Assembly (NCBI RefSeq): GCF_040219615.1
Contig: NZ_JAVJSE010000010.1
Span: forward strand, 434,001 to 498,000
Length of the DNA: 64,000 bases
Reading direction: 5' to 3'
Source of the DNA: Thalassobaculum_A sp040219615
GTDB taxonomy: Bacteria > Pseudomonadota > Alphaproteobacteria > Thalassobaculales > Thalassobaculaceae
Shown: in pieces, positions 16,962-25,584 of the stretch
How the letters are laid out: each line of letters begins with the position of its first letter
How positions within the stretch are numbered: the first letter of the stretch is position 1
Program-made: the position numbers and the translations under genes
The notes under the pieces: model-generated
The model's input: the letters and a program-made list of their open reading frames with translations, nothing else
Told to the model about the DNA's origin: nothing
The model's database searches: none

Positions 16962-18106
16962 CGGGCCACCGTCCCCGCCACCTCGTCGGCGCCGCGGCCG
17001 ACGATCTCGCGGTAGATCTCCGGGTCGGTCGCACCCTCGGTACCGATCAGCAGCACCCGGCTGCCGGCGTCTAGGCCGAGCGCCGCCCAGGTCTCGGACC
17101 GCTCCCGGGCGGCCAGGAGCAGGGCCAGCCCGGCAACCCCGGACTCGCCGGCGACCACCCGCGGGTCGCCGGACTCGCCGTCGGCCAGCAGCCGCATGGC
17201 CGGCGGCACCCAGGCGTCGTCGACCGCCGCGAAGTCGTCGGCGCCGGTGTCCAGGATCTCCCAGGCCAGCGGCGACGGGTCGCCGCAGGACAGCCCGGCC
17301 ATCACCGTCTCCTCGGCGATCGGGATCTCGGTGCGGCCGCCGCGGCGCGCGCTCTCCAGCAGGCAGGCGGCAAGCGCCGGCTCGACCACCACGAAACGTG
17401 GCGCGTCGGCCCCCCAGGCCTCGCGCAGCTCGGCGCATATCGCCGCCGCTACGCCGCCGACGCCGCCCTGCACCAGCACATGGGTCGGGCGCTCGGCCCC
17501 CATCTGCGCGACCGCCTCGGCGGCGATCAGCGAGTAGCCGGCCATAACCGCCGTCGGAACCTCGCGATAACCCTCCCAGGCGGTGTCGGACACCACCTGC
17601 CAGCCGCGCTCGGCGGCGGCGCGGGCGCATTGCCGCACGCTGTCGTCGTAGTTGCCGGCGACCCGCACGATCTCCGCGCCGAGCGCACGCAGCGCCGCCT
17701 CGCGGCCGGGGCTGACCCCGGCATGCAGGTAGATGACCGCCCTGGCCCCGGCCTGCTTCGCACCCCAGGCGACCGAGCGGCCGTGGTTGCCGTCGGTGGC
17801 CGCCGCGAAGGTGACGTCGCCGCCGTGCTCGCGAACCAGCCGCTGCACGGCGTAGGCGCCGCCCAGCGCCTTGAAGCTGCCGAGCCCGAACCGCCCGCCC
17901 TCGTCCTTCCAGCGCACCGCCGCGACACCGAGCCGGCGCGCCAGGCCCGGCAGGTCGAGCAGCGGGGTCGGAGCGTAGCCGGGCCAGGCCCGGATGGCAG
18001 CCTGCGCCTCGGCGCGGGCCTCGTGGGTCAGCACACCGGGCCGCGGCGCCGAACGGTCGGCGCGCGGATTGGCGAAGATCTCGACGGCGGGACGGGAAGC
18101 GGTCAT
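16958..18106 (-). CDS. dpaL: Diaminopropionate ammonia-lyase (DpaL-like)
   Basis: A 382-residue fold-type II PLP enzyme. The PLP Lys is Lys79 in RFGLGSFKALGGAYA; Asp105 (TDGNHGRSVAW) and Asp174 (SDTAWEGY) match the two Asp residues that let DpaL act on both isomers of 2,3-diaminopropionate, giving pyruvate and ammonia. Length is close to the family norm. I took the ATG at 18106, where similarity starts, not upstream in-frame ATGs. A threonine dehydratase is less likely given the SFKALGGAYA motif. Confidence 0.85.
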   Translation of the reverse strand: MTASRPAVEIFANPRADRSAPRPGVLTHEARAEAQAAIRAWPGYAPTPLLDLPGLARRLGVAAVRWKDEGGRFGLGSFKALGGAYAVQRLVREHGGDVTFAAATDGNHGRSVAWGAKQAGARAVIYLHAGVSPGREAALRALGAEIVRVAGNYDDSVRQCARAAAERGWQVVSDTAWEGYREVPTAVMAGYSLIAAEAVAQMGAERPTHVLVQGGVGGVAAAICAELREAWGADAPRFVVVEPALAACLLESARRGGRTEIPIAEETVMAGLSCGDPSPLAWEILDTGADDFAAVDDAWVPPAMRLLADGESGDPRVVAGESGVAGLALLLAARERSETWAALGLDAGSRVLLIGTEGATDPEIYREIVGRGADEVAGTVAR

Positions 18107-18348
18107 GACGGGCTCCGGCGGCTGGGTAGCGAACACCCTAGCAACGCCCGCCGCCGTCAGTCTGCGGAGAAGCTCCTTCGACCGCAAGATTTCGGCGATG
18201 ATCGCCCGATGGCGCATGAATTCCCCAACTCGTTCGGACCGGCTTCACACTGAGGCATGACAGCCGTGCCGCGCGGCATCGATCTGGCCCGACGACGCCG
18301 GCCCCGGTGCCGACATATGCTGGCCCCGACCAGACGCCGGGGAGCCGC

Positions 18349-18615
18349 ATGAGCACAGGACAGACCGGAACCGCCGCGGGCCGCCGCAAGCTGCCGGCCC
18401 GTTACGCCGTCATCGTCACCCCGCTGATCATCTCGGTGCTGATGTCGTGCGTGGTGGCCTGCATCTCGACGGTCCGCGGCTACGGCCTGGAGCCGGGCTT
18501 CCTGTCCATCTGGATGCAGTCCTGGGGCACCTCCTGGGTGATCGCCTTCCCGATCCTGATCTTCGTGCTGCCGGTGGTCCGGCGGATCGTCGGGAAGATC
18601 GTCGAGCAGCCCTGA
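18349..18615 (+). CDS. DUF2798 family small membrane protein
   Basis: An 88-residue protein with two membrane segments in the DUF2798 arrangement: RYAVIVTPLIISVLMSCVV, then the WMQSWGTSWVIAFPILIFV hairpin and a basic PVVRRIVGKIV tail. GGAG precedes the ATG. Function is unknown. The 242-base gap before it contains no recognisable feature. Confidence 0.75.
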   Translation: MSTGQTGTAAGRRKLPARYAVIVTPLIISVLMSCVVACISTVRGYGLEPGFLSIWMQSWGTSWVIAFPILIFVLPVVRRIVGKIVEQP

Positions 18616-18663
18616 AGCCACGGCCGCTGGTCAACCCTCGCGGCCCGGCCGTATCGTCGCGTC

Positions 18664-19173
18664 ATGACCACGACGCTCGTCACCGACCGGCTCCGGCTGG
18701 AACCTTGCGGCATGGACCACCACGACGGCCTTTGCGTCGTGAACCGCGACCCGGAGGTCATGCGCTACATCGGCGGCAGGCCGCAGACCGCCGAAGAGAC
18801 CCGTGCCTGGATCGGCCGGGCCGAGACCCGCTGGACCGACCTCGGCTATTCCTGGTGGGCGATCCGGCCGGCCGCCACCGGCGAGATCGTCGGCGCCTGC
18901 TGCCTGCAGCACATCGAGAACGATCCGGTCCAGGAACTGGAGATCGGCTGGCGGCTGCTGCCGGCGCACTGGGGCCGCGGCTACGCCACCGAGGCGGCCC
19001 GCGCGATGATCGGTTTCGGGTTCCAGGAACTGGGCGCGCCCCGGCTGTTCTCGATCGCCGATCCGCGCAACACCGCGTCGATCCGGGTCATGCAGCGGCT
19101 CGGCATGCGCAGCCTCGGCCTGCGGCAGCACTACGGCACCGACGCCGCGACCTACGTGCTCGACCGGCCATGA
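18664..19173 (+). CDS. GNAT family N-acetyltransferase (RimJ/RimL-like)
   Basis: The 169-residue product shows TDRLRLEP at the start, ELEIGWRLLPAHWGRGYATEAARAM (the acetyl-CoA pyrophosphate loop is the HWGRGYATEA part) and NTASIRVMQRLGM, typical of the RimJ/RimL branch. It transfers acetyl from acetyl-CoA to an amine; the substrate cannot be read. Confidence 0.85.
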   Translation: MTTTLVTDRLRLEPCGMDHHDGLCVVNRDPEVMRYIGGRPQTAEETRAWIGRAETRWTDLGYSWWAIRPAATGEIVGACCLQHIENDPVQELEIGWRLLPAHWGRGYATEAARAMIGFGFQELGAPRLFSIADPRNTASIRVMQRLGMRSLGLRQHYGTDAATYVLDRP

Positions 19174-19303
19174 GCCGGCGCCGGCCCGGAACCCGCGACC
19201 GATAGCCAACGGGGAAACGAGCTCGTTCCCGCTTCGGGATTCGCCCGGGCGGATGCATGATCGGGGACGCTCTCGGACCCCGAGCCCCCATAGGAGGACG
19301 CGC

Positions 19304-19645
19304 ATGCCGCGAAGCAGCAAGCCCCGGACGCCCCGTGGCCGGCAAGCCCTGGCCGCCCTCGGTCTCTGCGCCGCGCTGGCCGGGCCGGCGGCCGCGCAGC
19401 CGCTCGGGACGGCCGAGCGCGGCGGCGCCCTGGCCGAGCGCTGGTGCACCGAATGCCATGCGACCGGGACCTCGCCGCGGGCGTCCGATGCCGGACCGGC
19501 ATTCCCGACGATCGCCCGCACACGGTCGGACGACTACGTTCGCGGATTCCTCGCCAACCCGCATGTGCGCGGGCAGATGCCGCCCTTCGACCTGTCGACG
19601 GCCCAGATCGAAGACCTGGTCGCCTACCTGCAGTCGCTTCGGTAG
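19304..19645 (+). CDS. Monohaem class I cytochrome c, secreted
   Basis: A 113-residue protein with an export signal (to about residue 31, GPAAAQ), one haem motif CTECH (48-52) and a Met axial ligand in GQMPPF (Met92). The ending IEDLVAYLQSL is the usual C-terminal helix. AGGAGG precedes the ATG. It should carry electrons in the periplasm; no partner oxidase is adjacent. Confidence 0.85.
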   Translation: MPRSSKPRTPRGRQALAALGLCAALAGPAAAQPLGTAERGGALAERWCTECHATGTSPRASDAGPAFPTIARTRSDDYVRGFLANPHVRGQMPPFDLSTAQIEDLVAYLQSLR

Positions 19646-19675
19646 TCCCGGATCGCCGGCGCCGCCGGCCGCGCC

Positions 19676-19921
19676 TCAGTGCTTCCGGGCCTGTACCAGG
19701 ACCCCGATCACGGTTTCCTCGCCGAGGGCGCGGCAGGCCTCCATGCGGTGCAGGCCCTCGACCAGCACGTAGCGCTTGCCGTCGTGGCGCACCAGGATCG
19801 GCGCCTTCTGGCCCTCCTCCATGATCGCGGCGGCAAGCTGCTCGACGGTCTCCGGATTCAGGGTCGCGCGCCGCTTGGTCGGCACGTAGATCTCCTCGAT
19901 CGGGATCTTCTCGTCCTTCAT
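19676..19921 (-). CDS. Stand-alone ParB N-terminal domain protein
   Basis: 81 residues that comprise only a ParB/sulfiredoxin-like fold: IPIEEIYVPTKRR, ETVEQLAAAIMEEGQKAPILV and YVLVEGLHRMEACRALG with the GxHRxxA-type phosphate loop. There is no helix-turn-helix or dimerisation domain, so it is not a partition ParB. Small orphan members may bind or hydrolyse nucleotides. Function is unknown. Confidence 0.75.
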   Translation of the reverse strand: MKDEKIPIEEIYVPTKRRATLNPETVEQLAAAIMEEGQKAPILVRHDGKRYVLVEGLHRMEACRALGEETVIGVLVQARKH

Positions 19922-20033
19922 GGTCGTCCCAGTCAGCCGGTTGGTTGCCGGATCACAGCTTCGGCCATGGCCGCCGAGATGTCACTCCGTTCCGGCCCCG
20001 ACCGGGGTCGGCCCGGACCGCCGGCCGCCGGTC

Positions 20034-21407
20034 TCAGAACAGCAGCCGGGCCGATACCGCGACGATGTCCACCGAGCTCTCGTAGTTGCCGGTCAGGTTG
20101 CCGCGGAACGTGCTCCCGGTGTCGGACGTGCCGAGGTCGAGTTCGGCGTCGGCGACGAACAGGTGGGTGTAGGCGGCGGTGACCGACAGCCACGGTGTCG
20201 GCTGGTAGCTGGCACCGGCCGACAGCCAGTAACGGTCGCCGTCCGGGATCCGCGGCGTCCGGTTGCCGGTGTCGAGCGGCGCCTGGTCGTAGGCGACGCC
20301 GGCCCGGAAGGTCCACGGCGAGTCGGCCGGCCGGTAGGTGGCACCGAGCGAGGCGAACCAGGTGTCCTTCCAGCCCTCGCGGGTGACGCTGTCGCTCTGG
20401 GCGGCGTTGTCGAACTCGATCCGCAGTTCGTCGAACACGCTCCACTCGGTCCACTCCAGGCCGCCCATCACGGTCCACTCCGGCGACACCCGCTGCCGGA
20501 CTCCGATCGACAGGGAGGCCGGGGTGGTGACGGCGGCGCTGGCGCCGGTATCGCGGAACGCGCCGGTCGCCGCCGCCAGGGCAGTGCCGACCCCGCTGCT
20601 GCCGAGGTCGAACGCGGCATCGCCCTTCAGGCCGTGCTCGACCCGCGAGCGGTAGGACAGGCCGATCCGCGTGCCGTCCACCGGCTCGGCGACCGCGCCC
20701 AGCGAGTATCCGTAGCCCCAGTCGTCGCCCTGGACCTCGGTGAATCCGTCCTGGCTGCGGCTGCCCGGCACCGCCGCGGAGATGCCGGCCGCCCGGCCGA
20801 TGGTGCCGAAGTCGACGGCGTTGCTGAGCGTCGCGTCGATGTACTGCGCCTGGATGCCGGCTCCCAGCGACAGCCACGGGGTCGCCCGCCAGGCGACCTG
20901 CGGCGAGACGTTGATCGTCTTCACCTGCGAACCGACCGCCTGGTACCGGCCGACCCAGTCGCGGCTGTAGTCGGTCTCGAGGCCGAACGGCACATTGACC
21001 GACAGCCCGACCCGCCAGTCCTCCGACGCCTGCCACATGCCGTACAGCGCCGGTACCAGCACGGTCACCGCGGCGTTGTCATCGCTCGCGTTGCCGGCGA
21101 TCGGCGTCCCCAGGACGGTGGATGCGGCGGCGCCGTCGAGTTCGACCCGCGGAGCGATGTAGCTCAGGTGGAGAGCCGCCCCGTCGCCGGTGAACTGCGT
21201 CATCGACGCCGGATTGAAGAACATCGCGCTCATGTCGTCGCCGCCTGCCGCGGCTCCCGCAAAGGCGTTGCCCTGTGCCGTCGCGCTCTGCTCGCGGAGC
21301 TGGTAGCCGGACGCCTGCGCCTCCAGCGCCGGGGCCCACGCACCGGCCATGGCGATCAGCAGTATCCGTCCCGACCGGCCGCGACGATCGGTGGCGCAAA
21401 TGCCCAT
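20034..21407 (-). CDS. OmpP1/FadL family outer-membrane transporter
   Basis: The 457-residue protein has a signal peptide (to about residue 32) and FadL features: ASGYQLREQSATAQGNAFAG with DDMSAMFFNPASMTQF (the NPA motif of the hatch), alternating beta-strand segments and a C-terminal aromatic (ARLLF). FadL homologues let hydrophobic compounds such as fatty acids or aromatics cross the outer membrane. GGGAGG precedes the ATG at 21407. An Lrp-type regulator diverges from it. Confidence 0.88.
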   Translation of the reverse strand: MGICATDRRGRSGRILLIAMAGAWAPALEAQASGYQLREQSATAQGNAFAGAAAGGDDMSAMFFNPASMTQFTGDGAALHLSYIAPRVELDGAAASTVLGTPIAGNASDDNAAVTVLVPALYGMWQASEDWRVGLSVNVPFGLETDYSRDWVGRYQAVGSQVKTINVSPQVAWRATPWLSLGAGIQAQYIDATLSNAVDFGTIGRAAGISAAVPGSRSQDGFTEVQGDDWGYGYSLGAVAEPVDGTRIGLSYRSRVEHGLKGDAAFDLGSSGVGTALAAATGAFRDTGASAAVTTPASLSIGVRQRVSPEWTVMGGLEWTEWSVFDELRIEFDNAAQSDSVTREGWKDTWFASLGATYRPADSPWTFRAGVAYDQAPLDTGNRTPRIPDGDRYWLSAGASYQPTPWLSVTAAYTHLFVADAELDLGTSDTGSTFRGNLTGNYESSVDIVAVSARLLF

Positions 21408-21611
21408 GCGTCCCTCCCGGTCGACCCGCGGGCTTCCGGTCCGTCGCGTCGCACGGCGGCCTGCGGTGTCCGACTCGCTTGCCGGGCCGGCGGACCGGCA
21501 TCGACACCCTATGCTAGCGCTCCCGCGCCGATCGACCGAACGGAAACGACGGTCGACGCGGCCACCGGGGTCCGCGAAGATCGGTCGGTACCCGCACCAC
21601 CCGGGAATCCA

Positions 21612-22076
21612 ATGGACGACTTCGACCGCAAGCTGCTGGCCCTGGTGCAGGAGAATGCCCGGCTGACAGCCGACCAGCTCGGCGAGCGGATCGGGCTGTC
21701 GGCCTCGGCCTGCCACCGCCGACTGAAGCGGCTGCGCGAGACCGGGGTGATCGAGGCCGAGATCGCGGTGGTGTCGCCGGAAGCGGTCGGCCGGGCGCTG
21801 ACCATGATCGTCGAGGTCTCGCTGGAGCGCGAGCACCCGCACATCGTCGACGCCTTCAAGCGCTCGATGCGGGCCACGCCCGAGGTCATGCAGTGCTACT
21901 ACGTCACCGGCGACGCCGACTTCATCATCGTGCTGACCGCCCGCGACATGAAGAGCTACGAGCGCTTCACCCAGCGGTTCTTCTTCGACAACCCGCAGGT
22001 CCGCCGGTTCCGCACCTTCGTGGTGATGGACCGCACCAAGGTCGGGCTCGGCGTCCCGCTGGACGACGACGGGTAA
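21612..22076 (+). CDS. Lrp/AsnC family transcriptional regulator
   Basis: A 154-residue regulator with an N-terminal helix-turn-helix (ENARLTADQLGERIGLSASACHRRLKRL) and a C-terminal RAM domain (VMQCYYVTGDADFIIVLTARDMKSYE). Such proteins respond to amino acids. It is divergent from the FadL gene; the 204-base gap shows no obvious operator. A shift from RFF to RTFVVMDRTKVG near the end is normal for the family. Confidence 0.9.
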   Translation: MDDFDRKLLALVQENARLTADQLGERIGLSASACHRRLKRLRETGVIEAEIAVVSPEAVGRALTMIVEVSLEREHPHIVDAFKRSMRATPEVMQCYYVTGDADFIIVLTARDMKSYERFTQRFFFDNPQVRRFRTFVVMDRTKVGLGVPLDDDG

Positions 22077-22079
22077 CGC

Positions 22080-22589
22080 TCAGCACCGCCACGGCCACAG
22101 CCCGGAGCGGGCGGCGAGGTGATCCAGCGAGAACCGGCCGCCGCCCCAGGCCACCAGCGCCAGCGCCATCGCCGCCCAAGGCAGGTGGAAGTTCGCCCAG
22201 CCGTCCGGAATGGTGAGCTGGATGATCGCGGTCATCGCCAGCAGGCCGAAGGCGGCGAACCGGGTGCCGAGGCCGAGCACCAGCAGCACCGGCAGCGCGA
22301 TCTCGGCGACGCCGGAGAGAAACGCCATCAGGGCCGGCAGCGGGTAGTCGATGGTCGCCCCGAGAATGTGCAGCTTGAACTCCTCCTCGAACAGATACAC
22401 GGCGCTGTCCGAGAGCTGCAGGAAGCCGTCCCACTTGGTCAGGCCGGACCGGTAGAACGGCACCGCCAGCGCGACCCGCAGCGCGATCTGCGCGACCGGC
22501 GGCGCCACCGCCAGCACGCATCCCGCAGCCCGGCACACGGTGACCACCATCGACGGAGCGGTCGCTTCGTCGTCGCCATGCTGGCTCAT
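22080..22589 (-). CDS. DoxX family protein of the bufferin cluster
   Basis: The 169-residue protein has four membrane segments in the DoxX pattern: RVALAVPFYRSGLTKWDGF, then GVAEIALPVLLVLGLGTRFAAFGLLAM and a last hairpin. It is the last gene of a four-gene operon, overlapping the preceding gene by 4 bases. DoxX members often accompany MNIO-modified peptide clusters; their role is unsettled but may concern redox or membrane handling of the product. Confidence 0.88.
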   Translation of the reverse strand: MSQHGDDEATAPSMVVTVCRAAGCVLAVAPPVAQIALRVALAVPFYRSGLTKWDGFLQLSDSAVYLFEEEFKLHILGATIDYPLPALMAFLSGVAEIALPVLLVLGLGTRFAAFGLLAMTAIIQLTIPDGWANFHLPWAAMALALVAWGGGRFSLDHLAARSGLWPWRC

Positions 22590-23386
22590 TCAAGTGCTCC
22601 CTGTTCATCGGTACCCGCGAGGCCCGCGACCGCCCCCGCCTCGACCAGCGCGACCAGCGCGCCGCCGGCCTCGAATCCATCGTCCTCCCGCAGCGCCAGC
22701 GCGCCGGCCTCGCCGACGCCGGCACCGGCCAGCAGCGCCGCCGCGAAGGCGCCGGCCGCCGGATCCAGCGCCCGGACCTGGACCGCGTCCGCCGGCCGCG
22801 TGACCAGCGCGGTCTCCGGCCGCCACGGGCCGGCGAACGCCGGGGCCATTCCGCCGCCCTGGTGGGCCGCCCAGATCGCGACCGCCGGATACCGGCTCGC
22901 CACCAGCCGCGCCGCCGGATGCGGCACCACCCGGACCGCCAGCAGATCGTCGCCGCCCCGGTCGGCCAGCCGACCCGCCAGGTCGGCGATGCCGATCGCC
23001 GGCGCATCGGCGGCGTGATAGGCCCGGCTGCGCGCCGCCTCGACCGCCGCCACCTCGCCCAGATAGGGCAGATCCGCCGCCGGCTCGAAGCCGGCGACGA
23101 AGCCCGGAAACGCCGCGCCGTATTCGAACAGCAGCGGCGAGTCCGGCCTGTGCCCGGCGGCGAACGCCCGCGCCATCGCCCGGAAGAAATCCTCGCCGAC
23201 GATCCGCTCGGTCACCGGGAATCCGGCCCGCAGCGCGTCGATCGGCCCGGTCGCCAGGTTGTTGCGATACACCGCGAAGCGCCGCACGGGGTCGGCGCCC
23301 GGCCGCGCCGACAAGCCCGGCGGCGGTGGGTGGCCGGGATCGGCGAGCGCCGCCGCGAAGGCGGCCAGGGTCGCGCTTTCAGCCAT
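22586..23386 (-). CDS. bufC: DUF2063 (HvfC/BufC-like) MNIO partner protein
   Basis: The 266-residue protein has the DUF2063 N-domain (RRFAVYRNNLATGPIDALRAGFPVTERIVGEDFF, then DSPLLFEYGAAFPGF). In MNIO systems this partner recognises the precursor leader and presents it to the enzyme. It overlaps the MNIO gene by 8 bases and the DoxX gene by 4. Confidence 0.88.
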   Translation of the reverse strand: MAESATLAAFAAALADPGHPPPPGLSARPGADPVRRFAVYRNNLATGPIDALRAGFPVTERIVGEDFFRAMARAFAAGHRPDSPLLFEYGAAFPGFVAGFEPAADLPYLGEVAAVEAARSRAYHAADAPAIGIADLAGRLADRGGDDLLAVRVVPHPAARLVASRYPAVAIWAAHQGGGMAPAFAGPWRPETALVTRPADAVQVRALDPAAGAFAAALLAGAGVGEAGALALREDDGFEAGGALVALVEAGAVAGLAGTDEQGALE

Positions 23387-24278
23387 GCCCGGCTCCGGCC
23401 CGCAGCGGCTGCCTCGCGCACGCCGCGAGCACCGCGTCGGCGGCCATCGCCTCGGCGTGCAGCACCGGCCAGTCCGGCACGTCGTTGTCCCACTCGACCA
23501 GCACCGGCAGCGGCCCGGCCAGCGCCAGGGCGTGGCTGAGCAGCGGCCAGACGTCCGGCCGCACCGCACTGCCATGGGCGTCGATCAGCAGCCGGCCGCC
23601 GTCGGCCTCGGGCTCCTCGTCGTAGCCCGCCAGGTGGATCTCGCCGGCATGGCCGATCGGGAAGGCATCGAGATAGCCGTGCGGGTCGTAGCCGAGATTG
23701 GCCGCCGAGACCGCCACGTTGTTGACGTCCAGCAGCAGCGCGCAGCCGGTGCCCTCGACCAGCCGGCCGAGGAATTCGGTCTCCGGGATCGTGCTCTCGT
23801 CGAACGCCAGGTAGCTCGACGGGTTCTCGACCAGGATCCGGCGCCCGAGCGCGTCCTGCACCTCGTCCACATGCCCGGCGACGCGGGCCAGGGTCGCCTC
23901 GGTCAGCGGCACCGGCAGCAGGTCGTTGAGGTATCCGCCGGCATGGGTCGACCAGGCCAGGTGCTCGGACACCAGCCCCGGGCGATAGCGCTCGACCACG
24001 GCGCGCAGCCGGGCGAGATGGGAGCGGTCGAGCGGACCGGCCCCGCCGATCGACAGGCCGACCCCGTGGACCGACAGCGGATAGCGCTCGCGCACGGCCT
24101 CCAGCAGCCGGTGCGGCGGCCCGCCGGCGCCCATGTAGTTCTCGGCATGGACCTCGAAGAAGCCGACATCGGGATGCGTGCCGAGGATGGCGGCGCCGTG
24201 CGCCGGCTTCAGCCCGACCCCGGCCCGCGCCGGGATTGCGCCCGGCACCGGCCGGCGCCGGGCCGGTTCCGTCGTCAT
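23379..24278 (-). CDS. bufB: MNIO (DUF692) peptide-modifying oxidase, BufB/HvfB-like
   Basis: A 299-residue TIM-barrel iron oxidase. Metal- and substrate-site segments of the family are present: FFEVHAENYMG, HGVGLSIGG, SEHLAWS, LVENPSSYL, LLLDVNNVAVSAANLG, EIHLAGY and LIDAHG. MNIOs install oxazolone/thioamide or thiooxazole groups on peptide Cys residues. The precursor gene lies 5 bases upstream. Length is normal for the family. Confidence 0.92.
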   Translation of the reverse strand: MTTEPARRRPVPGAIPARAGVGLKPAHGAAILGTHPDVGFFEVHAENYMGAGGPPHRLLEAVRERYPLSVHGVGLSIGGAGPLDRSHLARLRAVVERYRPGLVSEHLAWSTHAGGYLNDLLPVPLTEATLARVAGHVDEVQDALGRRILVENPSSYLAFDESTIPETEFLGRLVEGTGCALLLDVNNVAVSAANLGYDPHGYLDAFPIGHAGEIHLAGYDEEPEADGGRLLIDAHGSAVRPDVWPLLSHALALAGPLPVLVEWDNDVPDWPVLHAEAMAADAVLAACARQPLRAGAGHG

Positions 24279-24283
24279 CGCGC

Positions 24284-24580
24284 TCAGGCCTTCGGCACGT
24301 CGCGGTCGAGGGCGGTCAACGAACCCTTGCGGCCGCCCGGCAGCTCGATGCCCTCGCAGGTGCCCTTCGGCACCAGCTTCCAGGCATTGCCCTGGTAGTC
24401 GACCTTCGAGGTGCCGGCGCAGGTGGTGCCCGGCCCGGCGGCGCAGTCGTTCTGCCCGGCCAGCGAGACGCCGTAGCACTTCTCCCGCTCGGCGGCGATC
24501 GCCGGGGCCTGCATCGCGGCGGCGGCCAGGGCGGTCACCAGCGAGCCCAGCAATACGGCATTCACGTCACGACGGTTCAT
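24284..24580 (-). CDS. bufA: DUF2282 bufferin-type RiPP precursor
   Basis: A 98-residue precursor with an unusually RiPP-like plan: an export signal-type N-terminus (to about residue 30, IAAE) and a mature core with four Cys at 35 (EKCYG), 46 (QNDCAA), 54 (TTCAGTS) and 75 (KGTCEG). This matches the first bufferin class, in which Cys residues are modified by the MNIO and the peptide binds copper in the periplasm. GAGGATC precedes the ATG. It leads the operon bufA-bufB-bufC-doxX. Confidence 0.88.
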   Translation of the reverse strand: MNRRDVNAVLLGSLVTALAAAAMQAPAIAAEREKCYGVSLAGQNDCAAGPGTTCAGTSKVDYQGNAWKLVPKGTCEGIELPGGRKGSLTALDRDVPKA

Positions 24581-24625
24581 TCGATCCTCCTGTCGGAATC
24601 ATGTCCTGCGACAGAAGATAGCGCC

Positions 24626-24643
24626 GCGGCGGGACACCGCCGC
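24626..24643. promoter_or_regulatory. Strong hairpin upstream of the bufferin operon
   Basis: GCGGCGG and CCGCCGC form a perfect 7-base stem with a 4-base loop, 46 bases before bufA and between the liv and buf operons. It may end liv transcripts or structure the buf leader. No copper or ECF-sigma box was recognised. Confidence 0.35.
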
Positions 24644-24682
24644 TCACAGAAGCGTCAGGCCCGATCACGGCGGAGTCACATC

Positions 24683-24708
24683 GGCGTGTGGCGGAGGATC
24701 GCCACGCC
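24683..24708 (-). terminator. Hairpin directly after livF
   Basis: GGCG-TG-TGGCG pairs with CGCCACGCC across 6 bases with a 2-base bulge, immediately after the livF stop. It is a candidate terminator for the liv operon, though no T-run follows. Confidence 0.4.
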
Positions 24709-25584
24709 TCAGCCGCCGAGGAACAGCCGCCCGACCTCGGGATTCTCCAGCAGTTCGTCGCCGCGCCCCGCCAGCGCGGTCTCGCCGGACACCAGCACAT
24801 AGCCGATGTCGGCGAACTCCAGGCCCTTCTTGGCGTTCTGCTCGACCATGACGATGGTCTTGCCCTCGCTGCGCTGCAGGTCGTCGAGGATCTCGAACAC
24901 CATGTCGATGAACCGTGGCTCCAGCCCGATCGACGGCTCGTCGACCAGCAGCACCTCGGGGTCCATCACCAGCGCCCGGCTGATCTCCAGCAGGCGCCGC
25001 TCGCCGCCCGACAGCACGCCGGCCGGCTTGTTGCGGCGCTCGGCGAGCCGGTCGTACTTGGCGAACACCTTCTCGGCCGCCTCCTTGGCCTCGTCGACGC
25101 TTTCCTTGAGGAACCCGCCCATCAGCAGGTTCTCCTCCACGGTCATGCCCGGGAAAACCGACTTGTCCTGCAGGATGTAGGCGACGCCGGCGGCCTTCAG
25201 CTTCTGCTGCGGCGATAGCCTGGTGACGTCGCGGCCAGCGACCGTGACGGTGCCGGAGAAGACGTTGGTGAAGCCGAAGATCGAATGCAGGACCGTCGAC
25301 TTGCCGGCGCCGTTCGGGCCGATCAGGCACAGCGACTGGCCCTTGCCGACCCGCAGGTCGAAGTCGTGCAGGATCTCCATCTTGCCGTAGCCGGCGCGCA
25401 GCGACTCGATCGACAGGAAGGCCTCGCCGTCGACCAGTCCCTCGAGAGCCGCCACGGTCGGCCGATCCTCGGCGATCGCCTGGGCCTGGCGGACCACGTC
25501 GTCGACCGAGATGACCGTCGCGACGTCGCCGCTGCCGTAACCGCGGACCGCGCGCTCGGCGCCGGGTTGCGTCTGGTCGCTCAT
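24709..25584 (-). CDS. livF: Branched-chain amino acid-type ABC transporter ATPase LivF, N-terminally extended
   Basis: The 291-residue ATPase has Walker A (GPNGAGKST, 89-97), signature LSGGE (191-195) and Walker B VLLVDEP (211-217), with LivF wording throughout (SLRAGYGKMEILHDF). Normal LivF proteins are about 235 residues and start near residue 57 here. The extra 56 residues (to LVDGEAFLSIE) have no in-frame alternative Met that would remove them. The ATG overlaps the livG stop by one base. Confidence 0.88.
   Translation of the reverse strand: MSDQTQPGAERAVRGYGSGDVATVISVDDVVRQAQAIAEDRPTVAALEGLVDGEAFLSIESLRAGYGKMEILHDFDLRVGKGQSLCLIGPNGAGKSTVLHSIFGFTNVFSGTVTVAGRDVTRLSPQQKLKAAGVAYILQDKSVFPGMTVEENLLMGGFLKESVDEAKEAAEKVFAKYDRLAERRNKPAGVLSGGERRLLEISRALVMDPEVLLVDEPSIGLEPRFIDMVFEILDDLQRSEGKTIVMVEQNAKKGLEFADIGYVLVSGETALAGRGDELLENPEVGRLFLGG

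Noticed and set aside
18107..18348. A small gene in the 242-base gap after dpaL
   Set aside because: Candidate frames overlap the DUF2798 gene or lack ribosome sites and domain signals.
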